Notes: generated by a model from the sequence alone, not told the origin. A stretch of DNA of 64,000 nt from Streptacidiphilus pinicola (GCF_003258295.1 NZ_QKYN01000072.1:33139-97138); one strand, 5' to 3'; positions 8,177 to 16,788 are shown, numbered from the stretch's first letter. Program-made: numbers and translations.

Positions 8177-9024
8177 AGGTGCCCCCGCAGGGCCAGGCCC
8201 GGGTAGCCGGGCCAGGTGACCACGACCTCGCCGTCGTCCGCGATCGCGGCGCGGGCCAGGACCGGGTCGATCGGCCGCGCCTTCGCCGCGGCCAGCGCCG
8301 CGTCCGGCGTGGTGAAGGCGGTGAGCTCGCGCAGCGTGGCGATCGTCGGCGGGAGCATGAAGAACTCGCCTGCCGCGTGGTGCGCCGCGGCCTCCTCCGG
8401 GGAGATCCACAGGACGCGGTCGGCCTCGCCCGGGACCTCCGCCGTGCGCTGGCCGTCGGGGACGGTCGCGACGAAGAACCAGGTGTCGTAGCGGCGCTCC
8501 TCGAACTCGGGGGTGATCCAGCGGGACCACGCGCCGAGCAGGTCGCTGCGCAGCACCAGGCCGCGCGAGGCGAGGAACTCGCCGAAGGAGAGCTCGTGGG
8601 CCTCGAGCGCGGCGCGCGCCGCGCGCCACTCCTCGCCGGAGACGTCGGCGACGACGGAGGCCGCGTCGGGGCCGGCCAGCAGGACACCGGACTCCTCGAA
8701 GGTCTCCCGGACCGCCCCGCAGACGACGGCGCGGGCCTCGTCGGCGGAGACGCCGAGCCGCTCGCCCCACGCCTCGGGGTCCGGACCGGCCCAGCCGAGG
8801 CCGGGCGCGCTGTCACGCGGGTCGACCGCGCCGCCGGGGTAGGCGTAGGCGCCCCCTGCGAAGGCCATCGAGGTACGGCGACGCAGCAGGTAGGCCTCCA
8901 CGGCCTCGCCGTGGGCCCGCAGCAGCACCACCGTGGCCGCACGGCGTGGCGTGACGGGGGTCAGCTCGCCGCGGGCCTGCGCCGCGATCCGGTCCGCCCA
9001 GCTCGGAGGGAGTCGATCACTCAT
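8173..9024 (-). CDS. NUDIX hydrolase (NUDT19-like)
   Basis: This is a 283-residue protein whose Nudix box is split by a long insertion: AYPGGAVDPRD precedes, and VRETFEESGVLL completes, the REx2EExG core. That architecture matches the larger NUDT7/NUDT19-like enzymes that cleave CoA derivatives, so CoA or acyl-CoA pyrophosphatase activity is plausible but inferred. It is the first gene of a two-gene unit and overlaps the MBL-hydrolase start by 4 nt. The ATG at 9024 lies 72 nt from the 3' end of the neighbouring RidA gene's direction of travel. Confidence 0.87.
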   Translation of the reverse strand: MSDRLPPSWADRIAAQARGELTPVTPRRAATVVLLRAHGEAVEAYLLRRRTSMAFAGGAYAYPGGAVDPRDSAPGLGWAGPDPEAWGERLGVSADEARAVVCGAVRETFEESGVLLAGPDAASVVADVSGEEWRAARAALEAHELSFGEFLASRGLVLRSDLLGAWSRWITPEFEERRYDTWFFVATVPDGQRTAEVPGEADRVLWISPEEAAAHHAAGEFFMLPPTIATLRELTAFTTPDAALAAAKARPIDPVLARAAIADDGEVVVTWPGYPGLALRGHL

Positions 9025-9096
9025 GGCCGGATCGTACGGCGCAGGCCTGCAAAATCACACAGGGCCCCGTTGTGGGACAGGCCTCAGTGGCAGGTG

Positions 9097-9561
9097 TCAG
9101 GCCCGGACCTTGACCTGGATCTCGACCTCGACCGGCGCGTCCAGCGGCAGCACCGCGACGCCGACCGCGCTGCGGGCGTGCACGCCCGCGTCGCCCAGGA
9201 CCTCGCCCAGGAACTCGCTGGCCCCGTTGACGACGCCCGGCTGGCCGGTGAAGTCGGGGGCGGACGCGACGAAGCCGACGACCTTGACGACGCGCTCGAT
9301 GCGGTCCAGGTCACCGATGACGGACTTGACGGCCGCCAGCGCGTTGATCGCGCAGATCCTCGCCTGCTCCTTGGCCTCCTCGGCGGTGACCTCGGCGCCG
9401 ACCTTGCCGGTCAGGCCGAGCTTGCCGGCGACCATCGGGAGCTGGCCCGAGGTGTAGACGAAGTCACCGATCTGCACGGCCGGGACGTAGGCGGCCAGCG
9501 GGGGGACGACCTCGGGCAGCGTCAGGCCCAGCTCGGCCAGGCGGCTCTCAACCTTGCTCAT
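9097..9561 (-). CDS. RidA family enamine/imine deaminase
   Basis: The 154-residue protein matches the RidA (YjgF/YER057c/UK114) fold, with YTSGQLPMV near the N-terminus, an internal GDLDRIERVVKVVGFV strand and helix, and an ending in VEVEIQVKVRA. Canonical RidA proteins hydrolyse reactive 2-aminoacrylate. The usual C-terminal catalytic Arg context (RxxV) is not obvious, so this may be a divergent subgroup. The ATG at 9561 is used here; an in-frame GTG at 9567 would overlap the DUF4177 stop by 4 nt and is a real alternative. The two genes form one unit. Confidence 0.86.
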   Translation of the reverse strand: MSKVESRLAELGLTLPEVVPPLAAYVPAVQIGDFVYTSGQLPMVAGKLGLTGKVGAEVTAEEAKEQARICAINALAAVKSVIGDLDRIERVVKVVGFVASAPDFTGQPGVVNGASEFLGEVLGDAGVHARSAVGVAVLPLDAPVEVEIQVKVRA

Positions 9562-9563
9562 GG

Positions 9564-9722
9564 TCACTGCTTCTCCCGCTTCAGGTACGCCACCAGCTGC
9601 TCGGGGTTGTTCGGGCCCGGCACGACCTGGACGAGCTCCCAGCCGTCCTCGCCCCAGGTGTCCAGGATCTGCTTCGTCGCGTGCACCAGCAGCGGCACGG
9701 TCGCGTATTCCCACTTGGTCAT
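9564..9722 (-). CDS. DUF4177 domain small protein
   Basis: A 52-residue protein opening MTKWEYATVPL, with the DTWGEDGWELVQVVPGP core of DUF4177, a short alpha/beta domain of unknown function. It lies immediately upstream of the RidA gene in the same direction, with at most a few nt between, so they are co-transcribed. It diverges from the ArsA-like ATPase pair. The family name rests on the WEY...GWELV pattern. The longer frame reaching back to 9995 is a shadow of the ATPase gene. Confidence 0.85.
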   Translation of the reverse strand: MTKWEYATVPLLVHATKQILDTWGEDGWELVQVVPGPNNPEQLVAYLKREKQ

Positions 9723-9819
9723 GACACTGGACTCTAGCCCGTCCACCGGATGCCCATTGGTTACGCTCGACCGGACGGCAGCATTGAGGTGACGCGCGAT
9801 CGCCAGGGAGGCACGGCTC

Positions 9820-10863
9820 ATGCCCGCAGCTCCACCCGCAGGTCCGACCGGTCCGGACTGGGAGGGCGTCCGGCTCCACGTCGTCACCGGCAAGGGGGGT
9901 ACCGGCAAGACCACCGTCGCGGCGGCGCTCGCGCTGGCGCTGGCCAAGGAGGGCCGGCGGACCCTGCTGATCGAGGTGGAGGAGCGCCAGGGCATCGCGG
10001 AACTCTTCGGGATCGCCGCGCTGCCCTACGAGGAGCGCAAGGTGGCCGGCGGGCGCGGCCACGGCGAGGTGTTCGCGCTGGCCATCGACATCGAGCAGGC
10101 GCTGCTGGAGTACCTGGAGATGTTCTACAAGTTGGGCCGCGCGGGCAAGGCGCTGCGCAAGCTCGGCTTCATCGACTTCGCCACGACCATCGCGCCCGGC
10201 CTGCGGGACGTGCTGCTGACCGGCAAGGCCTGCGAGGCGGTGCGCCGACGTCGCCCGGACGGGCGCCGTGTCTATGACGCGGTGGTGATGGACGCCCCGC
10301 CGACGGGCCGGGTGACCCGGTTCCTCAACATCAACACCGAGGTGGCGGGCCTGGCCCGGGTCGGGCCGATCCACAACCAGTCGCAGGCGGTCATGCGGGT
10401 GATCCAGTCCCCGGAGACGGCCGTGCACCTGGTCACCCTGCTGGAGGAGATGCCGGTGCAGGAGACCGTGGACGGGGTCTCCGACCTGCACGCGGCCAAG
10501 CTGCCGGTGGGCGGCGTCTTCGTGAACATGGTCCGCCCGCCCGTACTGGACCAGGCCGCGCTGCTGGCGGCCGAGGACGGCCACGAGGAGGAGCTGGCGC
10601 TCGCGCTGACCGAGGCGGGCCTCGGCGGACGCCGTACCGCCGCGAACGGCGGCGGCCCCGGCCCGGCGGTCCGCAAGCTCGTCGGCCCGCTGCTCGCGGA
10701 GGGCCGCGAACACGCCGCGCGCGTCGAACTGGAGCGCGCCCAACGAGCTGACATCCAGGGCCTGCGGCTGCCCACCTACGAACTGCCGCAGCTGTCGGGC
10801 GGCGTCGACCTCGGCGGCCTCTACCGGCTGGCCGCCGAACTGCGGACCCAGGGGGCGGCGTGA
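9820..10863 (+). CDS. ArsA/Get3-like ATPase, first of tandem pair
   Basis: The 347-residue protein carries the deviant Walker A motif GKGGTGKTT (about residues 26-34) and a switch motif in DAVVMDAPPTGRVTRFLNI. The family includes the arsenite pump ATPase ArsA and the tail-anchored protein chaperone Get3. No arsB or ars operon is nearby, so arsenic export is unlikely. The stop overlaps the start of a second ArsA-like gene by 4 nt (GTGA), and wblA follows in the opposite direction. The two proteins probably form a heteromer corresponding to the two halves of double-domain ArsA. That is an inference from tandem arrangement. Confidence 0.85.
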   Translation: MPAAPPAGPTGPDWEGVRLHVVTGKGGTGKTTVAAALALALAKEGRRTLLIEVEERQGIAELFGIAALPYEERKVAGGRGHGEVFALAIDIEQALLEYLEMFYKLGRAGKALRKLGFIDFATTIAPGLRDVLLTGKACEAVRRRRPDGRRVYDAVVMDAPPTGRVTRFLNINTEVAGLARVGPIHNQSQAVMRVIQSPETAVHLVTLLEEMPVQETVDGVSDLHAAKLPVGGVFVNMVRPPVLDQAALLAAEDGHEEELALALTEAGLGGRRTAANGGGPGPAVRKLVGPLLAEGREHAARVELERAQRADIQGLRLPTYELPQLSGGVDLGGLYRLAAELRTQGAA

Positions 10864-12023
10864 CCTCTTCTTCCGATTCCTCCCAGGCGTTGACCACGCG
10901 TCAGCTGGACGTGGACGCGCTGCTGGACGATCCGGGCACCCGGATCATCGTCTGCTGCGGCAGTGGCGGCGTCGGCAAGACCACGACCGCGGCGGCGCTG
11001 GGCCTGCGGGCGGCCGAACGCGGCCGCAAGGTCGTCGTGCTGACGATCGACCCGGCCCGGCGGCTGGCCCAGTCGATGGGCCTCACCGAGCTCGACAACA
11101 CCCCACGGGTCGTCAAGGGCGTCTCGGGGCCGGGCGAGCTGCAGGCCATGATGCTCGACATGAAGCGGACCTTCGACGAGGTCGTGCTCGCCGCGGCCGA
11201 CGCCGAACGCGCCCGGCAGATCATGGAGAACCCCTTCTACCAGTCCCTCTCCTCCGGCTTCGCCGGCACGCAGGAGTACATGGCGATGGAGAAGCTGGGC
11301 CAGCTGCATGCCACGGGGACGTGGGACCTGATCGTCGTCGACACCCCGCCGAGCCGCTCGGCGCTGGACTTCCTGGACGCGCCGAACCGGCTGGGGTCCT
11401 TCCTGGACGGACGGCTCATCAAGGTGCTGACCGCTCCCGCGAAGGTGGGCGGGCGCAGCGCGATGAAGATGCTGAACGTCGGCATGACGATGTTCACCGG
11501 CGTGCTGAGCAAGGTGCTGGGCGCGACGGTGCTGCAGGACGTCTCCACCTTCGTCGCGGCGATGGACTCGATGTTCGGCGGCTTCCGCGAGCGCGCGGAC
11601 CGGACGTACGCGTTGCTGCAGGCCCAGGGCACCGCGTTCCTCGTCGTCGCCGCGCCGGAGCGGGACGCCCTGCGGGAGGCGGCGTACTTCGTCGACCGGC
11701 TGGAGGCCGATCGGATGCCCTTGGCCGGGCTGGTCCTCAACCGCGTCCACGGCACGGGCGCACCCCAGCTCAGCGCGGAGCGCGCCCGGGCGGCGGCGGA
11801 GTCCCTCGACGAGGCCCCACCGGGCGACGCGGAACAGCTCGCAGCGGGACTGCTGCGCCTCCACGCGGAACGCATGCGGATCATCGCGAGGGAACGCCGC
11901 ATGCGCGACCGCTTCGCCTCCGTCTACCCGGACGTCCGCGTGACCGAGGTCTCCGCCCTCGCCGGCGACGTCCACGACCTGGAGGGCCTGCGGGCGGTCG
12001 GCGAGCTGCTGGCACGCGAGTAA
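10860..12023 (+). CDS. ArsA/Get3-like ATPase, second of tandem pair
   Basis: A 387-residue ATPase with Walker A GSGGVGKTT (about residues 38-46), a switch I-like TIDPARRLAQSMG and a switch II-like LIVVDTPPSRSALDFLDAP. The helical region about 190-240 contains Met/Gly-rich stretches (MKMLNVGMTMFTGVL), which could form a hydrophobic binding groove as in Get3. It is translationally coupled to the preceding ATPase. Its 3' end faces wblA, with a repeat-family hairpin between. The client or cargo is unknown; tail-anchored membrane protein handling is one idea. Confidence 0.85.
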   Translation: MTSSSDSSQALTTRQLDVDALLDDPGTRIIVCCGSGGVGKTTTAAALGLRAAERGRKVVVLTIDPARRLAQSMGLTELDNTPRVVKGVSGPGELQAMMLDMKRTFDEVVLAAADAERARQIMENPFYQSLSSGFAGTQEYMAMEKLGQLHATGTWDLIVVDTPPSRSALDFLDAPNRLGSFLDGRLIKVLTAPAKVGGRSAMKMLNVGMTMFTGVLSKVLGATVLQDVSTFVAAMDSMFGGFRERADRTYALLQAQGTAFLVVAAPERDALREAAYFVDRLEADRMPLAGLVLNRVHGTGAPQLSAERARAAAESLDEAPPGDAEQLAAGLLRLHAERMRIIARERRMRDRFASVYPDVRVTEVSALAGDVHDLEGLRAVGELLARE

Positions 12024-12027
12024 CCGT

Positions 12028-12074
12028 CAGGGGCGCGAGGCTGTGCCACCGTGCGGCTCCGCCGCGCGCCCCTG
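12028..12074. terminator. Repeat-family hairpin between convergent ATPase and wblA genes
   Basis: CAGGGGCGCG (12028-12037) pairs perfectly with CGCGCCCCTG (12065-12074). The loop is about 27 nt. The right flank GACAGTGCAGCTAC resembles, in reverse complement, the left flank of the copy at 41284, so this is a member of the same dispersed family. Its position implies bidirectional termination. Confidence 0.65.
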
Positions 12075-12093
12075 GACAGTGCAGCTACACGCC

Positions 12094-12423
12094 TCAGCCG
12101 GCTTCGGCGAAGTCCAGGTGGTCGACGTCCACCGTGCCGGTGTACGCCTGCTCGTACTCGCTGCGCGCGGTCTCGAGGAGACGGCGCCACGAGACGACCG
12201 TCGGCCGACGGCGCAGCAGCGCTCTGCGCTCGCGCTCGGTCATGCCTCCCCAGACACCGAACTCGACACGGTTGTCCAGAGCATCCGCCAAGCACTCGGT
12301 CCGCACCGGGCATCCGGTGCACACCGCCTTGGCGCGGTTCTGTGCCGCCCCCTGGACGAACAGTTCGTCCGGATCGCTGGTGCGGCAGGCGGCCTGCGCA
12401 CTCCAGTCCTCAACCCAGCTCAT
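12094..12423 (-). CDS. wblA: WblA, WhiB-like [4Fe-4S] developmental regulator
   Basis: This 109-residue WhiB-family protein has the four cluster-binding cysteines at C13, C35, C38 and C44 (C-x21-C-x2-C-x5-C) and the GVWGG turn at 56-60. The basic ERRALLRRRPTV helix follows, and an extended C-terminus characteristic of WblA. WblA binds DNA-dependent regulators or DNA through its iron-sulphur cluster; in Streptomyces it promotes sporulation and represses antibiotic production. The ATG at 12423 (MSWVEDWS) has a GGAGAGGA upstream, so the longer frame to 12468 is not used. It is flanked by the ArsA-like pair and a divergent class A PBP gene. Confidence 0.95.
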   Translation of the reverse strand: MSWVEDWSAQAACRTSDPDELFVQGAAQNRAKAVCTGCPVRTECLADALDNRVEFGVWGGMTERERRALLRRRPTVVSWRRLLETARSEYEQAYTGTVDVDHLDFAEAG

Positions 12424-12463
12424 GCTGGCGCCGTCCTCTCCCGAATCGAGGCTCCCCCACGGC

Positions 12464-12487
12464 GGCAACGGCGAATATGCCGTTGCC
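12464..12487. promoter_or_regulatory. Perfect 9-bp inverted repeat in the wblA leader/promoter
   Basis: GGCAACGGC (12464-12472) and GCCGTTGCC (12479-12487) flank a 6-bp AT-rich spacer, 41-64 nt upstream of the wblA ATG. It could be an operator or a leader hairpin controlling wblA. The regulator is not identified. Confidence 0.5.
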
Positions 12488-12655
12488 AGTTGAGGACGTT
12501 ACGGAAGAAGTGCGCGTTGCAACAGCCCCCTGGGGCCCAATCCTTATGGCCCATTTGGACTATGCGTGCTCGCGAGATCACCCGTTGGAGTGATCGCAGG
12601 TCGGCGGGCTGTCTGGGCTTCGGGGGCCCGCCTCACCGTTCCCGCCTGGGCATTC

Positions 12656-12673
12656 GCCTGGCATATGCCAGGC
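12656..12673. promoter_or_regulatory. Perfect 18-bp palindrome between wblA and the PBP gene
   Basis: GCCTGGCAT is followed directly by its reverse complement ATGCCAGGC. It sits 233 nt upstream of wblA and 138 nt upstream of the PBP start. Because the genes are divergent it cannot be a terminator for either, so a dimeric regulator site is the best reading. Confidence 0.5.
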
Positions 12674-12810
12674 AATCCCCCACGATTCGGTCATCTCTCA
12701 TCACCCACAAGAGTGAATCAAGAGAGCGCACAGCAAGTTGGTGCACGCTTGTGACAAGACTAGGCGAACACCTGCCCGCGTGTCCCAAGAACGCCGCGTA
12801 AGGTGCTCCC

Positions 12811-15087
12811 ATGGCAGCGAAGCGCAAGGTGTCCCCCCTCCAGCAGATCTCGCTCGGCGCCCGGCTTCTCGGCGCGAGCGTGCTGGCGGGCGGCCTCGTG
12901 GCAGGGCTCGCGCTGCCCGCCGTGGGGGCGCTCGGGCTCGGGGCGAAGTCCGCTGCCAACGACTTCAACAACCTCCCGGCCGACTTCACCCAGCCGCCGC
13001 TGTCCCAGGCCTCGTACATCTACGACGACCAGAACAACGTCATCGCCAAGGTGTACTCGCGCGACCGCACGGTCGTCACCGAGAGCCAGATCGCGCCCGT
13101 GATGCGCCAGGCGCTGGTCGACATCGAGGACAACCGCTTCTACCAGCACGGCGCCATCGACCTGCGCGGCATGCTGCGCGCGCTGACCAACAACAGCGGT
13201 GGCGGCGGCGTCCAGGGCGGGTCGACGCTGACCCAGCAGTACGTGAAGAACGTCTTCGTCGAGAAGGCGGGCAACGACCAGGCCCAGGTGCTGGAGGCCC
13301 AGCGGCAGACGGTCGGCCGCAAGATCCAGGAGCTGAAGTACGCGATCAAGGTCGAGGAGACCTTGACCAAGGACCAGATCCTGACCAACTACCTCAACAT
13401 CACCTTCTTCGGCGAGCAGGCCTACGGCATCGAGGCCGCCGCGGAGCGGTACTTCGGCGTGCACGCCGCGGACCTGAAGGTGCAGCAGGCGGCGCTGCTG
13501 GCCGGCATGGTCCAGTCGCCCACCTACTACGACCCGCTGGTCTACCCGGACGTCGCGCTCAAGCGCCGCAACACCGTGCTCGACAAGATGGCCGAGTACG
13601 GCTCGATCACCCAGGCGCAGGCCACCGCCGCGAAGGCGACGCCGCTGGGGCTCAACCCGCACAAGGCCCAGGAGGGCTGCATCACCGCCAACCACAACGG
13701 TGAGGCCTTCTTCTGCGACTACGTCGAGCACGTGATCCTCAAGGACCCGTCCTTCGGCGCGACCAAGGCGGACCGGCAGGCGCTGTGGGACCAGGGCGGT
13801 CTGCAGATCCACACCACGCTGGACCCGACGGCGCAGGCGTCCCTGTACAAGTCGGTGACCTCGCACGTCTACGCGGGCGACAAGGCCGCGACCGCGATGT
13901 CGATGGTCCAGCCGGGCACCGGCAAGATCCTCGCCATGGGCCAGAGCCGTCCGTACGGCGTGGGCCCGCAGGCCGACATCACCACGATCAACTACAACGT
14001 CGACGCGACCATGGGCGGCGGCTTCGGGTTCCAGACCGGTTCGACCTTCAAGCCGATCACCGCCGCGGCGGCGCTCGACCAGGGCCTGGGCATGGACACC
14101 ACCTACCCGTCGCCCTACTCCGACGACTACCCGGCGATGCAGGACTGCAGCGGCAGCACGCTGTCCCCGGTCCCGAACGACCACAACGACAGCCACAACC
14201 TGGTCGGCCCCTACAACATGGCCAAGGCCATGGCGCTGTCGGTCAACACCTACTTCGTCTCGCTGGAGCAGGCGGCGGGCCTGTGCAACGTCGCCACGAT
14301 GGCGAACAAGCTCGGCATCAAGACGCAGGCCTCGGAGTACAAGGTCCCCGGCCAGCTCGACCCGCTCTCCGTGGTCCAGTCGATGACGCTCGGCACCAAC
14401 GACGTCGCCCCGCTGCAGATGGCCGCGGCGTACGCGGCGTTCGCCGCGCGCGGCCTCTACTGCACCCCGACCGCGCTCACCTCGGTGACCACGGCCGACC
14501 ACAAGCAGCTGGCGGTGCCGCAGGCGGGCTGCCAGCAGGTGATGCAGCAGGGCAGCGCCGACGCGGTCAACTCGATGCTGGCGGGCGTGGTCCAGGACGG
14601 TACCGGCGCGGTCGACGCCTTCAAGGACGGGCGCCCCAGCGCGGGCAAGACCGGCACCACCGACAAGAGCGCCAGCGTCTGGTTCATCGGCTACACGCCG
14701 GAGATCGCGGCCGCGACGGTCGTCTCCGACACGGCGAAGCTGGAGCCGCTGGACGACGGCCAGCTGATCGGCGGCAACGCGGTCCCGTACAACACCGCGT
14801 TCGGTAGCACGCTGGCCGGCCCGATCTGGCTCCAGGCGATGGACGGCGCGCTGGCCAACGTCCCGCCGAGCAACTTCACGCTGCTCCCGCTGCCGGCCTC
14901 GCCGAACCCGTCCAACGACGGCAAGGGCACGACGGGCGGCAACGGTAACGGCAATGGGAACGGCAACGGCAAGCACGGCGGCAAGAACGGTGGCGGCACC
15001 ACCACGACCGGCGGCAACACCATCCTGGGCAACACCGGCTTCGTCGGCATCGCCGGCGGCGGCACGGGCAACCCCTTCGGGCACTGA
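12811..15087 (+). CDS. Bifunctional class A penicillin-binding protein
   Basis: The 758-residue peptidoglycan synthase has a transmembrane anchor (about 15-45). A GT51 glycosyltransferase domain carries catalytic E106 in EDNRFYQHG and the GGSTLTQQYVKN motif. The transpeptidase domain has all three penicillin-binding motifs: S411-T-F-K, S477-V-N and K613-T-G-T. It ends in a Gly/Asn/Lys-rich low-complexity tail of about 50 residues. It polymerises and cross-links cell wall outside the membrane. It diverges from wblA across an operator-rich spacer, as I recall for the SCO3579-SCO3580 region. Compare the PBP at 21518, whose transpeptidase motifs are broken. Confidence 0.95.
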   Translation: MAAKRKVSPLQQISLGARLLGASVLAGGLVAGLALPAVGALGLGAKSAANDFNNLPADFTQPPLSQASYIYDDQNNVIAKVYSRDRTVVTESQIAPVMRQALVDIEDNRFYQHGAIDLRGMLRALTNNSGGGGVQGGSTLTQQYVKNVFVEKAGNDQAQVLEAQRQTVGRKIQELKYAIKVEETLTKDQILTNYLNITFFGEQAYGIEAAAERYFGVHAADLKVQQAALLAGMVQSPTYYDPLVYPDVALKRRNTVLDKMAEYGSITQAQATAAKATPLGLNPHKAQEGCITANHNGEAFFCDYVEHVILKDPSFGATKADRQALWDQGGLQIHTTLDPTAQASLYKSVTSHVYAGDKAATAMSMVQPGTGKILAMGQSRPYGVGPQADITTINYNVDATMGGGFGFQTGSTFKPITAAAALDQGLGMDTTYPSPYSDDYPAMQDCSGSTLSPVPNDHNDSHNLVGPYNMAKAMALSVNTYFVSLEQAAGLCNVATMANKLGIKTQASEYKVPGQLDPLSVVQSMTLGTNDVAPLQMAAAYAAFAARGLYCTPTALTSVTTADHKQLAVPQAGCQQVMQQGSADAVNSMLAGVVQDGTGAVDAFKDGRPSAGKTGTTDKSASVWFIGYTPEIAAATVVSDTAKLEPLDDGQLIGGNAVPYNTAFGSTLAGPIWLQAMDGALANVPPSNFTLLPLPASPNPSNDGKGTTGGNGNGNGNGNGKHGGKNGGGTTTTGGNTILGNTGFVGIAGGGTGNPFGH

Positions 15088-15117
15088 CGCTTCCGCCTAC
15101 GGAGCAGTTGCACTATT

Positions 15118-15222
15118 CAGGGGCGCGGGGAACTGCGCGACAAGCCACCGTGTGTGGTGAGTCGCTCAGCGAGCAGGGCCATCCGCACAGGGTGGTTGCT
15201 CGCGCAGTTCCCCGCGCCCCTG
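15118..15222. repeat. Full-length member of GGGGCGCG dispersed hairpin repeat family
   Basis: Perfect 23-bp arms (15118-15140 and 15200-15222) begin CAGGGGCGCGGGG and run into AACTGCGCGA. An inner, imperfect pairing of CAAGCCACC with GGTGGTTGC extends the hairpin. GTTGCACTA-like sequence flanks the left side. It lies between the convergent PBP and YqeY genes and should act as a bidirectional terminator. The same unit recurs at 37927-38063. Confidence 0.85.
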
Positions 15223-15225
15223 ACG

Positions 15226-15693
15226 TCAGCCGTTGAGGGCCTGCTTGACCACCGCGGCGACGCGGCCGCCTTCGGCGAGGCCCTTGACCTTGGGGTTGAC
15301 GAGCTTCATGACCGCGCCCATGGCGCGGGGGCCCTCGGCGCCCGACGCGGCGGCCTCGGCGACCGCGGCCGTGACGATGGCGACGAGTTCCTCGTCGCTC
15401 AGCTGCTTGGGCAGGTACTCGGCGAGGACCTCGCCCTCCGCGCGCTCGCGCGCGGCCGACTCGGTGCGACCGCCCAGCTCGAAAGCCTCCGCGGCCTCAC
15501 GCCGCTTCTTCGCCTCGCGGGTGATGACCTGCAGCACCTCGTCGTCGCTGAGCTCGCGCGCGGTCTTGCCGGCCACCTCCTCCTTGGTGATGGCGGCGAG
15601 GGTCAGCCGGATCGTGCCGGAACGGAGATCGTCACGGGCCCGGATCGCGGCGGTGAGGTCCTCCTGCAACTGCTGCTTGAGCTTGGTGGTCAT
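15226..15693 (-). CDS. GatB/YqeY domain protein
   Basis: This 155-residue protein opens MTTKLKQQLQEDLTAAIRARD and carries the GatB/YqeY helical core (IRLTLAAITKEEVAG, EVLAEYLPKQLSDEEL, AMGAVMKLVNPKVKG). The domain is the tRNA-binding tail of GatB and occurs alone in YqeY proteins; a role in tRNA amidotransfer or tRNA binding is inferred, not shown. Length is standard. It is monocistronic, converges on the PBP gene with a repeat hairpin between, and diverges from a metallophosphoesterase gene (93-nt spacer). Confidence 0.9.
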   Translation of the reverse strand: MTTKLKQQLQEDLTAAIRARDDLRSGTIRLTLAAITKEEVAGKTARELSDDEVLQVITREAKKRREAAEAFELGGRTESAARERAEGEVLAEYLPKQLSDEELVAIVTAAVAEAAASGAEGPRAMGAVMKLVNPKVKGLAEGGRVAAVVKQALNG

Positions 15694-15786
15694 GGCGCAA
15701 GTCTGACACCTCCGCCCAGGCCGATGCCGGGATTAACAGGACACCCGTCGTGCGGGGCGCGGCGCGGCGTCTGCCACCATGGACGG

Positions 15787-16746
15787 ATGCGCACCCGATA
15801 CTCCGCTTCGCTGAAGGCCCTTGGAGTCACCGCCGCGATCGGCGCGGCCTGCGTCGGCTACGCCGCCGGGTACGAGGTGCGCTCGTTCCGGCTGCGGCGG
15901 GTGGAGATCCCCGTGCTGCCGCCGGGCGCCAAGCCCATGCGCGTGCTGCAGGTGTCGGACATCCACATGGTGAACGGGCAGCGCAAGAAGCAGATGTGGC
16001 TGGGCGGCCTGGCCGCACTGCGGCCGGACCTGGTGATCAACACCGGCGACAACCTCTCCGACCCGGAGGCCGTGCCGCAGACGCTGGACGCGCTGGGCCC
16101 GCTGCTGGACTTCCCCGGTGCGTACGTCTTCGGCTCCAACGACTACTACGGCCCGCAGCCGAAGAACCCGACCCGCTACCTGTCGGCGATGCTCAGCGGC
16201 AACCACGGCATGAACAACGCCGACGGCTCCGCGCGGCGCGGCATCGTCGGGGCGATCCACAACCCGTGGACGGAGCTGCGCGACGGCTTCGACGCGGCGG
16301 GCTGGGTGGACCTGACCAACCGGCGCGGCGCGCTGAAGGTCAACGACGTGGAGCTGGAGCTGACAGGTCTGGACGACCCGCACATCCGGCGGGACCGCTA
16401 CGCCGAGGTGGCCGGTGGCCCCTCCACCGACGCGGACGTCTCCTTCGGCGTGGTCCACGCGCCCTACCTGCGGGTGCTGGACGCGTTCACCGCGGACAAC
16501 TACCCGCTGATCCTGGCGGGGCACACGCACGGCGGACAGCTGTGCGTCCCCTTCTACGGCGCGCTGGTCACCAACTGCGACATCGACCGGCAGCGGGTGA
16601 AGGGCCTGTCCACGCACACCGCCGGGGGGCGTCGCAGCTTCCTGCACGTCTCCGCGGGCTGCGGCACCAACCGCTACACCCCCGTCCGCTTCGCCTGCCC
16701 GCCGGAGGCCACGCTGCTGACGCTGCGTCCGCGGGCCCGCGACTGA
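15787..16746 (+). CDS. Metallophosphoesterase, membrane-anchored
   Basis: The 319-residue protein has a short N-terminal hydrophobic anchor (about 8-25). A calcineurin-like domain follows with the five metal-binding blocks: VSDIHMVNG, NTGDNLSD, GSNDYYGP, VVHAPYL and AGHTHGGQL. The usual GNHD/E block reads GSND here, as in the YkuE-like group. The fold hydrolyses phosphoesters using two metal ions; the substrate is unknown. The start at 15787 is chosen because the ATG leads directly into the hydrophobic anchor; the frame extending to 15154 is noncoding upstream. It converges on the LysR gene, with a 30-bp palindrome between. Confidence 0.88.
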   Translation: MRTRYSASLKALGVTAAIGAACVGYAAGYEVRSFRLRRVEIPVLPPGAKPMRVLQVSDIHMVNGQRKKQMWLGGLAALRPDLVINTGDNLSDPEAVPQTLDALGPLLDFPGAYVFGSNDYYGPQPKNPTRYLSAMLSGNHGMNNADGSARRGIVGAIHNPWTELRDGFDAAGWVDLTNRRGALKVNDVELELTGLDDPHIRRDRYAEVAGGPSTDADVSFGVVHAPYLRVLDAFTADNYPLILAGHTHGGQLCVPFYGALVTNCDIDRQRVKGLSTHTAGGRRSFLHVSAGCGTNRYTPVRFACPPEATLLTLRPRARD

Positions 16747-16788
16747 CTGCCGGGCACCTTCCTCGACGCGGGCTGAGCGGTCGTTCGC

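Larger units (their letters stand above)
12424..12810. other. 387-nt divergent spacer between wblA and the PBP gene
   Basis: No open frame with coding character is seen. The spacer carries two strong dyads (annotated separately) plus a weaker one, GATCAC (12576-12581) facing GTGATC (12590-12595). A possible PBP promoter is TTGGTG (12738-12743), 17 nt, TAGGCG (12761-12766). A TAAGGA-like -10 for wblA lies near 12544-12550 on the minus strand. Promoter calls are weak. Confidence 0.5.

Noticed and set aside
9820..12023. ArsA-like pair as an arsenic-resistance operon
   Set aside because: There is no arsB, arsC or arsR nearby, and the pair is part of the conserved wblA neighbourhood.
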